From the NCBI RefSeq assembly GCF_004168625.1, contig NZ_SDWW01000025.1, positions 1 to 64,000 on the forward strand: DNA of 64,000 nucleotides. The letters run 5' to 3'. The notes under the pieces are model-generated. The model had not been told where the DNA came from, made no database searches, and worked only from the letters and a program-made list of their open reading frames with translations. The stretch's first letter is position 1; each line of letters opens with the position of its first letter. The position numbers were made by a program, and so were the translations under genes. This document shows positions 1 through 7,333 of this stretch, in pieces. This DNA comes from Pengzhenrongella frigida (GTDB lineage Bacteria; Actinomycetota; Actinomycetes; Actinomycetales; Cellulomonadaceae).

Positions 1-2
1 AC

Positions 3-77
3 GCCGACACCATCCTCGCCAAAGCAACCCGCCCCAAGCCCACGAACACACAAGACGCGTCAGTTACACGCCACTAG
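3..77 (+). CDS. C-terminal tail of an unidentified protein (5' end outside window)
   Basis: An open frame enters from the left edge and stops at TAG 75-77, giving 24 residues rich in Thr, Lys and Pro. The codons have the high GC third positions expected here. Too little is visible to assign a family. A second frame is also open from the edge to a TAG at 122-124, so the choice of frame is uncertain. Nothing recognisable lies between this stop and the Dps gene, which ends at 180 on the other strand. Confidence 0.25.
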   Translation, partial: ADTILAKATRPKPTNTQDASVTRH

Positions 78-179
78 GCCTGGACCATACGTTCGACGAA
101 ACAATCGCAACGATGGCGTCCTAGACCGGGCATGCCCCAATTCTTCCGGACCGGCCAACGGGGTAGTTCGTTCGGACTC

Positions 180-749
180 TTACGATTCTCGAGGGCTGGC
201 TTCGCGTGCGGCGCCCTGTTCCGTCGTCGCACCTTCGGTGCTCAGCGTGCCGGTCGAGGATTCCAGGTGCGCGCGCACGAACCACTGGAAGAGTTCCAAC
301 TCGTGCAGGTGCCCGATCAGGAGATCGTTGGTGACCGGGTCGTTCTCCTCGGTGTCTGCGGCCGCTGCGCGATGTGCGGTGATCACGCCGCCGTAAACCT
401 CGTCGAGCGCGCCGAGGTGCTCGATGGCACCTGCGCGGCCGATCGAGTAGTCGTCCCAGGTGCGCTCGGCTACCAGGGCGCCCGGAGTGCCGACCGGCGA
501 GGCACCAAGGGTGGCGATGCGCTCAGCTGTGGCGTCCACCATCACGCGGACCGCATCGACCTGCGGATCGAGCATCTGGTGAACCGCGATGAAGTGCGGC
601 CCCACGACGTTCCAATGGATGTGCTTGAGCGTCAGGGCGAGATCGTTCAGCGCATTGAGCCGCTCTTGCAGCGTTCGCGCCACCCTGGCCCCGTCCTGCA
701 ACGACATCGACGGGACGGTGAACTTCGGCAGATTTGTCGCGCGGGCCAT
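180..749 (-). CDS. dps: Dps-family ferritin-like DNA protection protein
   Basis: The 189-residue protein is a Dps mini-ferritin, which forms a dodecamer, oxidises Fe(II) with peroxide at inter-subunit ferroxidase sites and protects DNA in stationary phase. The canonical ligands are visible with exact family spacing: H45 in HWN, H57, D61, D72 and E76 in AER. I chose ATG 749, preceded by a GAAGGGAA ribosome site, rather than the longer in-frame start at 854, because the extra 35 residues are Arg/Gly rich and unlike the family. The tail after residue 165 is Ser/Thr/Glu rich and may contact DNA or be disordered. It is a monocistronic neighbour of the ECF sigma factor cluster, so control by general stress is plausible but not shown. 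Confidence 0.93.
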   Translation of the reverse strand: MARATNLPKFTVPSMSLQDGARVARTLQERLNALNDLALTLKHIHWNVVGPHFIAVHQMLDPQVDAVRVMVDATAERIATLGASPVGTPGALVAERTWDDYSIGRAGAIEHLGALDEVYGGVITAHRAAAADTEENDPVTNDLLIGHLHELELFQWFVRAHLESSTGTLSTEGATTEQGAAREASPRES

Positions 750-912
750 GGAGGTTCCCTTCTCAGTCCTGGTGCTGAAGGCGCCGAACATAGGCGGTCG
801 TTCACCCCCTACGCAACCGAGACCACGTGCGTGGTCCCGCCGGCTCATTGCCAACCCGGGTCCGCAAAGGCCCGGCCGGACGGCCCTTTACGCCGCGTGG
901 ACGTCCACGCGG

Positions 913-1392
913 CTACGCCTCAAGAACATCGTCGATGTGGACCTCCATCGTGGTCACGGTGACGGGCGGGGTGATGTCGCCGAGCAGGTCACGCAGCCGC
1001 GCTGCGGCCAGGTCGCGCATTGCGTCGGCGATGGGCAGCAATGGCTCGCCGTAGCGTGCACTGATGGCCACGGTGATGCCGGCGTAGGCATCCTGGGCCC
1101 CGACGGCGATGATGATGTCGTCCACCCGTGCGCCCGGCACGGCGGTCAGCGCGTCGCGCAGGTAGGTGATGAGGACTTGTTCGCTGACGTGGACCGGGCC
1201 GCTGGGCGCCTGCGCCGTGATGGGCAGGGACCTGCGGGTGACACGCAGTGCCCGGGCGCGCATCCGATCAGAGATCTCCACCCAACGGGCATCGGTGTGC
1301 GCGCGGCTGGCGGTGATCGCGGCTGCCCAGCGGGCATCGGAAACCAGAGCCGTACCGGCCTCGTTCGATTCGTGGGCGTTCTGGGGGGTCAT
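913..1392 (-). CDS. Asp23/Gls24-like envelope stress protein coupled to ECF sigma factor
   Basis: 159 residues. The C-terminal half (about 68-159) has the Asp23/Gls24 alkaline-shock fold: a VHVSEQVL start, a VPGARV turn, alternating strands of the V-V-I type and a closing V-x-V-x-DV motif. The N-terminal 65 residues hold a conserved-looking helical segment (DARWVEISDRMRARAL) not present in classic Asp23. ATG 1392 overlaps the TGA of the upstream sigma gene in an ATGA, so the two are translationally coupled. The longer in-frame start at 1524 lies inside the sigma gene and is rejected. Position directly after a sigma gene suggests a role as its regulator or anti-sigma factor, but this is inference. 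No zinc-binding HxxxCxxC motif is present. Confidence 0.72.
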   Translation of the reverse strand: MTPQNAHESNEAGTALVSDARWAAAITASRAHTDARWVEISDRMRARALRVTRRSLPITAQAPSGPVHVSEQVLITYLRDALTAVPGARVDDIIIAVGAQDAYAGITVAISARYGEPLLPIADAMRDLAAARLRDLLGDITPPVTVTTMEVHIDDVLEA

Positions 1393-1949
1393 CGCCACTG
1401 CACCATCCTGACAGCCAAGGTTCCTCGCGCGCGGTGCAGTTGTCCGCGGACAACTGCCGGGCTGGTCTGAAGGACGTCGGCGATCTCGTCGTAGGACAGT
1501 CCCTCCATCTCGCGCAGCAGCCACGCTGCTCGCTGCCGCCAGGGCAGCTCGGTGAGCGCGAGCTCTAGTGCGGCCCGCAGCTCGGCGTGCTCGACCTGGT
1601 GGACCGGTCCGGTCTCAGCCAAGGCTGGCAGGGCTGTGAGGAGTTCGTCGTCAACGGCGATCGGGCGCCGCCGACGCCGCGCGGACAGAACGACGTTGGC
1701 CGTGATCCGGAACAACCAGGTCCGCAGCTGTGCCTCGCCGCGAAAGCCCGGCAGCTTCGACCACGCTCGCTCCAGGGCGTCCTGGACGGCGTCCTCGGCG
1801 GCGTCGAGGTCGCCGTCGAGCATGTTCACGGCGTAGCGGAACATCGCCGCGGCGTGTCGGTCGAAGATCGTTGCGAATGCCGCCCGGTCCCCCATCCCGG
1901 CGCTACGGGCCAGCACCAGGTCAGAGACGTCATCGACGGACTCATCCAC
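1389..1949 (-). CDS. ECF-type RNA polymerase sigma factor
   Basis: 186 residues with the two-domain sigma-70 family architecture. Region 2 spans about 26-95 (DRHAAAMFRYAV, then the DAVQDALERAW segment and a region 2.3-2.4-like WLFRITANVV). Region 4 spans about 132-180 (LPWRQRAAWLLREMEGLSYDEIADVL with a helix-turn-helix ending RGQLHRARG). There is no region 1 or 3, so it belongs to the ECF class. It is transcribed away from the Asp23 operon, separated by a 219-bp divergent intergenic region, and coupled to the Asp23-like gene at 913-1392. Its likely targets include the neighbouring envelope-stress operon, by analogy with other ECF loci; no promoter motif proves this. Confidence 0.93.
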   Translation of the reverse strand: MDESVDDVSDLVLARSAGMGDRAAFATIFDRHAAAMFRYAVNMLDGDLDAAEDAVQDALERAWSKLPGFRGEAQLRTWLFRITANVVLSARRRRRPIAVDDELLTALPALAETGPVHQVEHAELRAALELALTELPWRQRAAWLLREMEGLSYDEIADVLQTSPAVVRGQLHRARGTLAVRMVQWR

Positions 1950-2071
1950 CGGTTCACTCCGTGGCGGTTCGCCAAGGGCGTTGGTCGGGGCGATGACGAC
2001 TCCACCTGTCCGAAGGACTCACCAGGCACCGGCAAGGTGTCGGGCCCGGCGGTGACATTACCCGATCAGTG

Positions 2072-2091
2072 AGTGTGACCCACGTCACACT
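2072..2091. promoter_or_regulatory. CRP/GlxR-like palindromic operator
   Basis: The perfect inverted repeat AGTGTGA-N6-TCACACT lies in the divergent region between the sigma gene (starts 1949, minus) and the Asp23 operon (starts 2169, plus). Its core TGTGA-N6-TCACA is the consensus of CRP-family regulators, including actinobacterial GlxR and Crp. The site is about 80 bp upstream of the Asp23 start and 120 bp upstream of the sigma start, so it could control either or both. Confidence 0.5.
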
Positions 2092-2168
2092 GAGGGGACC
2101 GTGACGTTTTCGGTGGAGCGGCGTCTAACTCTGTGTAGAAGTCAACTTTTCGATGTCAGGAGACCCAT

Positions 2169-2654
2169 GTGAGTGACACCACGATCAACAAGCCGGCCAC
2201 CTCCCTGACGGCCAACCCGTCCAGCGCGGTCGCGACGGCGCCCGCAAGTTTGCTCGTCACCGAGCACGGCAAGACGACCATCTCCGACGCGGTCGTGGCG
2301 AAGATCGCCGGGATCGCGACCCGTGAGGTCTCTGGCGTACATGCCCTGGGCGGCAGCACTGCTCGCGCCGTGGGCGCGCTGCGCGAGCGGATCCCGGGCG
2401 GGCGCATCAACCACTCCCAGGGGGTCTCGGTCGAGGTCGGCGAACGGGAGGCGGCCGTGGACCTCGAGCTCGTTGCGGAGTACGGGGTGTCGATCACGGA
2501 CCTGTCTGCCGGGATCCGCCGCAACGTCATCCTCGCCATCGAGCGGATGACGGGGCTGGCCGTGACCGAGGTGAACATCGTCATCCAGGACGTCTACCTG
2601 CCCGCCGACGACGAGGACGGCGACGACACCGGCGACGCCCCGCGCGTCCAGTGA
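2169..2654 (+). CDS. Asp23/Gls24 family envelope stress response protein
   Basis: 161 residues and first gene of the plus-strand operon. After a 45-residue flexible Thr/Ser/Ala leader the Asp23 domain (about 38-145) is clear: GKTTISDAVVAKIAGIATREVSGV is the classic N-terminal helix and turn, followed by the V-S-V-E-V strands and a YGVSITDLSAGIRRNV helix, ending in V-N-I-V-I-QDV. The family is cytoplasmic and in firmicutes is tethered to the membrane by AmaP. The start is GTG 2169, preceded by TCAGGAGA; the nearby ATG at 2167 is followed at once by TGA. The stop overlaps the next start in GTGA. Confidence 0.88.
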   Translation: MSDTTINKPATSLTANPSSAVATAPASLLVTEHGKTTISDAVVAKIAGIATREVSGVHALGGSTARAVGALRERIPGGRINHSQGVSVEVGEREAAVDLELVAEYGVSITDLSAGIRRNVILAIERMTGLAVTEVNIVIQDVYLPADDEDGDDTGDAPRVQ

Positions 2655-3067
2655 ATGCACCGGGTGAGGCCGCCGCGACGAACGCCGACGTCCACCACCC
2701 CGTCATCGAGCAGCCCGCCACGGCGGACCAAGGCAGGCTCGCTGACGCGGTAGCGAACGCGGCTCGCGCCGTGCCGGGGGTCGTCGGCCTGCACACCGGC
2801 ACGTTCGGTGAGATCGCCACCTATCTGGCCGGACGCCGGGTGGAGGGCGTACAGATTCGCCCCGATGGCTGCGCCGTCCACCTCGTCTTGGCCTGGGGAG
2901 CGCCCGTGCTCGCCACTGCGGACCTGGTCCGCGCCGTGGTCGCACCACTGGTGGGAACCCCGGTCGACATCAGCATCGAGGACGTCCTCGACCCGTCCTT
3001 TCACTCGTCGGAGCCGTCGACGGTGTCGTCGCCGGGATCAGGGGGACGGCATGACCGCGCATCCTGA
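2651..3067 (+). CDS. Divergent Asp23-like protein
   Basis: 138 residues. The middle (about 25-118) follows the Asp23 pattern in weaker form: a helix ending NAARAVPGVVGLHTG, a V-x-I strand pair, a helix LVRAVVAPLVG and a closing V-D-I-S-I-EDV. The last 20 residues are a Ser/Gly/Pro-rich tail. GTG 2651 overlaps the previous stop by four bases, so translation is coupled. It most likely forms mixed assemblies with the other Asp23 paralogues in this operon. The assignment rests on the fold pattern and context, not on a strong motif. Confidence 0.65.
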   Translation: MNAPGEAAATNADVHHPVIEQPATADQGRLADAVANAARAVPGVVGLHTGTFGEIATYLAGRRVEGVQIRPDGCAVHLVLAWGAPVLATADLVRAVVAPLVGTPVDISIEDVLDPSFHSSEPSTVSSPGSGGRHDRAS

Positions 3068-3380
3068 CCTGGGTGTTCAGGTGGCGTGGCGCGCTGAGAG
3101 GCGTCACGCGGCCCGGAGCCACCACCCGGATCTCGGCGGGGACGCCCAGGAGTACCTGCGCGTGATCGCCGCGATCGATGCGAGGTACGGGCTGTGCGTT
3201 GATCCGGGCGGCCGCCCATCGGGCCGCACCTACGCACGGGCCGCTGCCGAGGCCGATCTGCTCACCGCGGCCCGGCGCACGGTGCGCCGTTGGGCGCGCC
3301 GCGCCCGCCGGCTGACCCGGACGCTCCGCACGCGGCTGCCACGCTCGATCCCCGGCGCGCGCCGCTACATCGAGCTGTGA
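3051..3380 (+). CDS. Small protein with a truncated J-domain (HPD motif)
   Basis: 109 residues. Residues 10-46 match helices II and III of a DnaJ J-domain: VAWRAERRHAARSHHPDLGG followed by DAQEYLRVIAAIDARYG, with the diagnostic HPD tripeptide at 25-27. Helix I and any substrate-binding domain are missing; after residue 60 the protein is an Arg-rich basic helix (RRTVRRWARRARRLTR) ending at residue 109. J-domains stimulate the Hsp70 ATPase, so it may recruit DnaK to the Asp23 assembly or the membrane. The ATG at 3051 has an AGGGGGA ribosome site and overlaps the preceding gene by 17 bp. An alternative start at 2808 is only a shadow of the upstream gene. Confidence 0.6.
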   Translation: MTAHPDLGVQVAWRAERRHAARSHHPDLGGDAQEYLRVIAAIDARYGLCVDPGGRPSGRTYARAAAEADLLTAARRTVRRWARRARRLTRTLRTRLPRSIPGARRYIEL

Positions 3381-3432
3381 CCGGGCTCCACGACGACCCT
3401 CAACTGCTGCACCTCACATGGAGGAGATCCTC

Positions 3433-3612
3433 ATGACCACGTCCACCATTGGCCTGATCGCTGGTCTGCTGCTGGGGGTCGCCGCTGCTGCCGGAGGTTT
3501 CAGCGGGTTCCTCATCGCGCTGGTCATCGGGGTCGTCGGCTACGCCGTGGGCGGGCACCTCGATGGCGAGTTCGACCTCACCCATCTCCTGGGCGGGCGT
3601 CGCCGTGGCTGA
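3433..3612 (+). CDS. Small glycine-rich membrane protein (DUF2273-like)
   Basis: 59 residues with one long hydrophobic segment or helical hairpin (about 6-42; LIAGLLLGVAAAAGG then FLIALVIGVVGYAVGG) and a short charged tail ending GGRRRG. Size, glycine-rich hairpin and position in an Asp23 operon fit the DUF2273-type small integral membrane proteins that accompany Asp23 and AmaP in other Gram-positives. I chose ATG 3433 because GGAGGAG lies 8-13 bases upstream; the in-frame ATG at 3418 would sit upstream of that site. The 3' end overlaps the next gene by 8 bp. Confidence 0.72.
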   Translation: MTTSTIGLIAGLLLGVAAAAGGFSGFLIALVIGVVGYAVGGHLDGEFDLTHLLGGRRRG

Positions 3613-3982
3613 GGACACACAGCTCACGCGCGCGGCGCCGAGCGAGCGCGGTGACCTGGAGATCGCCGTCCGCGTGGTCCAGAAGGTCGCGAGAATCGCG
3701 GCCGGTGAGGTGCGCGGGGTCGCGAGCACCGGGTCGGGGCTCGACCACCTCCTCGGGCACCAGTACCCGAGCGCGGACGCCACCGTCGCCGGCGCACACG
3801 CCAGCATCCGCGTGGACGTCGCGGTCCTGTGGCCCTACCCGCTCGCACTAATCGGCGCGCAGGTCCGCGACCACGTCCGCGCCCGCGTGAACGAGCTGGT
3901 CGGCCTGAACGTCGACGCCGTCGACGTGACGGTCTCCAAGGTCGTGCTCGCATCCCAGCCCGAGACGCGGAGGGTCCAATGA
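3605..3982 (+). CDS. Asp23/Gls24 family envelope stress response protein
   Basis: 125 residues. The Asp23 domain spans almost the whole chain: DLEIAVRVVQKVARIAAGEV and RGVAST at the N-terminal helix and turn, then S-I-R-V-D-V-A-V-L-W strands, a LALIGAQVRDHVRARVNELVG helix and a closing VDAVDVTV strand. GTG 3605 overlaps the end of the previous gene. The longer ATG at 3563 lies wholly within that gene and is rejected. This is the most compact Asp23 paralogue of the cluster. Its stop overlaps the next start in ATGA. Confidence 0.82.
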   Translation: MAEDTQLTRAAPSERGDLEIAVRVVQKVARIAAGEVRGVASTGSGLDHLLGHQYPSADATVAGAHASIRVDVAVLWPYPLALIGAQVRDHVRARVNELVGLNVDAVDVTVSKVVLASQPETRRVQ

Positions 3983-4572
3983 CCACCATCGCGCAGCCCA
4001 CCGGCGACGCGCAGCCCGGCGCAGGCGCCCGGCTGGAGCCGTTGGCGGCCGCCAAGGCCCCCGTGGGTCCCGGCAAGATCACCGCCGTGGGAGTCGTCCT
4101 GGCACTGGGGCTCCTCAGCCTCGGCGTCATCGCCCTCCACGACGCCCTGATCCCCTCGGGACTTGTGGCCGGCCCCTCGTGGATCGACTCGGGGCTCACC
4201 ACCCTTCACGGATCGGAGCCAGCGCCGTGGATGGTCCCCTCCGGTCTCCTCATGGCGACCGTCGGCGTGTGGGCATTGGTCACCGCGCTGCGACCCAGGC
4301 CCAGCACGGCGATCGCGTTGACAGCCCGCACCGGGGTGTATCTGCGCCCCCGGGACGTCGCGCGCATCGCTCGCACGGCCACCGAGAACGTCGACGGCGT
4401 CACGTCCGCCACGGCGAACGCCACCCGGCGCACCGTCACCGTGTCCGTGCGCGCCATCGCGCCCGGACAGATCGCCGCGGACGTGCAACAGGCGGTTGCC
4501 CACGCGCTGGACGCCCTGGCCGCCGCACCCAGGATCCGCGTCCGAGTCACCCCCGAGCGGGGCCCACGATGA
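3979..4572 (+). CDS. DUF6286-type membrane protein
   Basis: 197 residues. Two hydrophobic segments (about 34-53, ITAVGVVLALGLLSLGVIAL, and 84-104) are followed by a soluble C-terminal domain (about 115-195) with helix-strand alternation that resembles an Asp23-type fold: YLRPRDVARIARTATENVDGV, then V-T-V-S-V. This arrangement matches the DUF6286 proteins that accompany Asp23 and AmaP in actinobacteria. The N-terminus faces the cytoplasm by the positive-inside rule, with the soluble domain also cytoplasmic. It is coupled to both neighbours by ATGA overlaps. It is likely a second membrane anchor for the Asp23 proteins. Confidence 0.7.
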   Translation: MTTIAQPTGDAQPGAGARLEPLAAAKAPVGPGKITAVGVVLALGLLSLGVIALHDALIPSGLVAGPSWIDSGLTTLHGSEPAPWMVPSGLLMATVGVWALVTALRPRPSTAIALTARTGVYLRPRDVARIARTATENVDGVTSATANATRRTVTVSVRAIAPGQIAADVQQAVAHALDALAAAPRIRVRVTPERGPR

Positions 4573-5138
4573 GCCGGGCCACCATCGCGGCCGATCGGGT
4601 CGCCACGTTCGTCGTCGCCGTCATCCTGATCGGCGTCGGCGTGACCGCGATCGCCTGGTGGCTCGACCTGTTCACATGGATGCCCGCCCGGCTCGACCTG
4701 ACCGCGGCGTTGGACCTCGTTTACCAGTCCTGGTGGCCGTGGGCCGCCGGTGTCGCGGGCTTGGTCGCGGTACTCGTGGGGCTGCGATGGCTGATCGCCC
4801 ACGTACCCGACCGCGGTGTGGGCGACCTCAAGCTGGCTGGCTCCGGCCCTGGCGGCAAGCTCCGGGCAGCCGCCAGCCCCGTCGCTGAGGCTGCCGCCCA
4901 GGTGCTGGCTGGCGCCCCCGGCGTCCGCTCCGCCTCCGGCAAGGTCCTGCACGAGCGGGGCCAGCTCGTGGCCCGCCTGACCGGGACCATCGAGACCGGT
5001 GCCGACCTGCACGCCATCGCGCAAGCCGCCGACAAGGTCGCGGCCGAGCTCGGCGCGGTCCTGGGACGCAACGACCTTCTCTGCCAGGTCCAGCTCAAGA
5101 CGGCCACCCGCACCCGGGTCCAGCCCCGCGTCAGGTAG
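4569..5138 (+). CDS. amaP: Alkaline shock response membrane anchor protein AmaP-like
   Basis: 189 residues. Two transmembrane segments (about 11-32 and 56-77) separated by a short loop with Trp pairs are followed by a cytoplasmic domain of about 110 residues (DLKLAGSGPGGKL and following) with helix-strand pattern. Firmicute AmaP has the same two-helix N-terminus and recruits Asp23 to the membrane. ATG 4569 overlaps the previous TGA. It closes the coupled Asp23 operon; 100 bp separate it from the CsbD gene, with no strong terminator between, so read-through is possible. Confidence 0.75.
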   Translation: MSRATIAADRVATFVVAVILIGVGVTAIAWWLDLFTWMPARLDLTAALDLVYQSWWPWAAGVAGLVAVLVGLRWLIAHVPDRGVGDLKLAGSGPGGKLRAAASPVAEAAAQVLAGAPGVRSASGKVLHERGQLVARLTGTIETGADLHAIAQAADKVAAELGAVLGRNDLLCQVQLKTATRTRVQPRVR

Positions 5139-5238
5139 CACTCCCGCCCGACTCGCACCCCCGCCCGCGACCGGGTTGGGGCCACCTTCCCGCGGACGCC
5201 ACCCGGCGGCCGCTTGCCCACCGCACCGAGGAGCAACC

Positions 5239-5412
5239 ATGAGCGCCACCGACAAGATCAAGAACACCGCCGAAGACCTCGCCGGTCACGCAAAAGAAGC
5301 CGTTGGCAGCGCCACCGGCAATGACCGGCTCGAGGCCGAAGGCCGCGCCGACCAGACCAAGGCCGACCTGAAGAAGGCCGGCGAGAACGTCAAGGACGCC
5401 CTCACCGACTGA
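5239..5412 (+). CDS. CsbD family stress protein
   Basis: 57 residues, nearly all charged or small, with the CsbD pattern: DKIKNTAEDLAGHAKEAVG, then GNDRLEAEGRADQTKADLKK and a short acidic end. CsbD proteins are general-stress proteins of unknown mechanism, induced by SigB in Bacillus. The ATG at 5239 is preceded by GAGGAGC. Context with Asp23 and GlsB genes supports a general-stress role. Confidence 0.9.
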   Translation: MSATDKIKNTAEDLAGHAKEAVGSATGNDRLEAEGRADQTKADLKKAGENVKDALTD

Positions 5413-5479
5413 CCACACCCCTCGGGCCCCGGCGCCCACCCGGCACACCTCAACAGCACCGACACAAGGAGCCACACCC

Positions 5480-5752
5480 ATGATTTCGACCATCATCTCC
5501 GCGATCATCGTCGGCGCGATCATCGGCGCCCTCGGGCGCCTGGTCGTGCGCGGCCGCCAGAACATCTCGATCCTGGCCACCATCGTCATCGGCATCATTG
5601 CCGCCCTCATCGGCACGTTCATCGCGAACGCCCTCAATGTCGGCGCCACCGACGGCATCGACTGGATCGAGGTCGTCATCCAGGTCGTCCTCGCCGCAGT
5701 CGGCGTGGCCCTCTACACCGGCACCCGCACCCGCAGCCGAGTGCACTCCTGA
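5480..5752 (+). CDS. GlsB/YeaQ/YmgE family stress membrane protein
   Basis: 90 residues with three hydrophobic helices (about 3-20, 29-50 and 62-80). The first contains the family's glycine pattern IIVGAIIGALGRLVV, followed by a short basic loop RGRQ. The family is small transglycosylase-associated-type inner membrane proteins linked to stress. The family's usual GWW-type third segment is changed here to IDWIEVVIQVVLAAVGVAL. An AAGGAGC ribosome site precedes ATG 5480. A strong hairpin follows at 5780-5819. Confidence 0.85.
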   Translation: MISTIISAIIVGAIIGALGRLVVRGRQNISILATIVIGIIAALIGTFIANALNVGATDGIDWIEVVIQVVLAAVGVALYTGTRTRSRVHS

Positions 5753-5779
5753 CCCACCCACCACCACGCAACACCTCAT

Positions 5780-5819
5780 GCGTCGGGGACCGATCGCACC
5801 GTCGACCGGTCCCCGACGC
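5780..5819 (+). terminator. Hairpin terminator after the GlsB-like gene
   Basis: A 13-bp perfect stem (5780-5792 with 5807-5819; arm GCGTCGGGGACCG) encloses a 14-base loop 28 bp after the stop at 5752. There is no T-run, as is common in actinobacterial terminators. It probably ends the Asp23-CsbD-GlsB transcript before the DUF4235 gene. Confidence 0.6.
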
Positions 5820-5940
5820 TGGCGGGCCAGCGCGCCCGGGTCAGCCTCCACGCGCAGCCTCCGTCACGCTCGACAACCGCCTGAGAACCAGTCCCGACAC
5901 GCGCTTTCGCCCGAGGTCACCACACGAGGGAAACCAACCC

Positions 5941-6225
5941 ATGACGACGCAAGAAGAGACCAACACGTCCGCGAAGCTCCTGTACCGACCCGTCGGAATG
6001 GCCAGCTCGATCGTCGGTGGACTCCTCGCCTCGGTGATCTTCCGAAAGATCTGGCAGCACGCCGCGCCCGGCGACCAGTCCGCCCCTCCCACAGCGCTGA
6101 CCACCGAGTACCCCGTCCGGCAGATCCTGCTCGCCGCCGTTGTCCAAGGCGCGCTGTACTCGCTGGTCAAGACCGTCATCGACCGCACCGGAGCACGGGT
6201 GTTCCAGCGGTGGACCGGAGAATGA
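5941..6225 (+). CDS. DUF4235 domain membrane protein
   Basis: 94 residues. The DUF4235 pattern is visible: KLLYRPVGMASSIVGGLLASVIFRKIW, then a variable stretch and PVRQILLAAVVQGALYSLVKTVIDRTGARVF. Two amphipathic or transmembrane segments are predicted at about 16-34 and 63-83. The function of the family is not known; it is common in actinobacteria and often near stress genes. The start at 5941 follows a GAGGGAAAC ribosome site. Confidence 0.85.
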   Translation: MTTQEETNTSAKLLYRPVGMASSIVGGLLASVIFRKIWQHAAPGDQSAPPTALTTEYPVRQILLAAVVQGALYSLVKTVIDRTGARVFQRWTGE

Positions 6226-6313
6226 CCGGGCAACTAGCTGCCAGCTGTCCGCATGGCTTCCGCATCCGTGATCGCGAACGACTCCTGCCACCCCTCGTGC
6301 CGAAGGATCCACC

Positions 6314-7294
6314 GTGACGTCAACCTCGACCGCTCCCGGCGCCACCCCGCGTTCACCTCGCGGCCCGCTCCGATCGGCAGTGGTCTTCAACCCCGTACGG
6401 GTGGAGGACATGCCAGCGCGGCGTGAGGTCATCGAGTCCGTCCTCACCGACGCGGGCTGGCCGAGCCCTGCGTGGCTCGAGACCACCGAGCAGGACCCCG
6501 GCGCCGCCCAGGCCCGCCAGGCGATCAAGAACGGTGCCGAGCTCGTGTTCGCCTGCGGCGGCGACGGGACCGTGCGCTCCTGCATCGAGGGGCTCGCCGG
6601 TACCGGCATCGCCCTGGCGATCCTGCCCGCCGGGACCGGGAACCTGCTGGCGACCAATCTCGGCGTGCCACTCGATACCGCAGCGGGCGTGCGCCTGGCC
6701 ACCGCCGGTGGCCGCCACCGCATCGACATCGGCGAGGTGGAGGGGCGCGCGTTCGCGGTCATGGCGGGGGTCGGCTTTGACGCCGCCCTGCTCGGGGACG
6801 CCTCCTCGACGCTGAAGGCCCGCATCGGCGCCCCCGCGTACGTCCTGTCCGCGCTGCGCCACCTGCGCGACCGCCCCATGAGCCTGCAGATCCGCATCGA
6901 CCAGGAGCCCACCCGCAAACGTCAGGCGCGCACGGTCGTGATCGGCAACGTCGGACGACTCCAAGGTGGGGTCGACCTCCTGCCGGACGCGTCACCCGAC
7001 AACGGGCAGTTCGATGTGGCGATCCTCGCGCCCCGCAGCCTGGGCCATTGGGTCGCGCTCGCCTGGGGAGTGGTGCTCCGCCACCGGCGCGTCCAACACC
7101 GGGAGGTCCTTCGCGGCTCCCGCATCACCGTGACCAGCGACCGCGACCAACCCCGCCAGCTCGACGGCGACATCATCGACCCCGGGCGCAGCCTGACCGT
7201 TGACGTGCGGCCCGGCGCACTCGAGGTCTGCGTACCGCTGCCCAACGGCGGCTCCGATCCGTCCGCCCGCACGAGGTCCCCCGCAGGTGACTGA
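6314..7294 (+). CDS. Diacylglycerol kinase-family lipid kinase
   Basis: 326 residues. The diacylglycerol-kinase catalytic domain is clear: an FNPV start at 25-28, the nucleotide-binding GGDGT at 82-86 and PAGTGN at 105-110. The C-terminal half (about 145-310) is the beta-sandwich of YegS/DgkB-type kinases (VGFDAALL, RQLDGD). Members phosphorylate diacylglycerol, sphingosine or related lipids; the exact substrate cannot be read from sequence. Start is GTG 6314 after AAGGAT. Next to DUF4235 and the redox pair it fits a membrane-stress neighbourhood. Confidence 0.85.
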   Translation: MTSTSTAPGATPRSPRGPLRSAVVFNPVRVEDMPARREVIESVLTDAGWPSPAWLETTEQDPGAAQARQAIKNGAELVFACGGDGTVRSCIEGLAGTGIALAILPAGTGNLLATNLGVPLDTAAGVRLATAGGRHRIDIGEVEGRAFAVMAGVGFDAALLGDASSTLKARIGAPAYVLSALRHLRDRPMSLQIRIDQEPTRKRQARTVVIGNVGRLQGGVDLLPDASPDNGQFDVAILAPRSLGHWVALAWGVVLRHRRVQHREVLRGSRITVTSDRDQPRQLDGDIIDPGRSLTVDVRPGALEVCVPLPNGGSDPSARTRSPAGD

Positions 7295-7333
7295 CGCGGA
7301 GCGACCAGACCCGTTACCCCACTGGAGGTTCTT

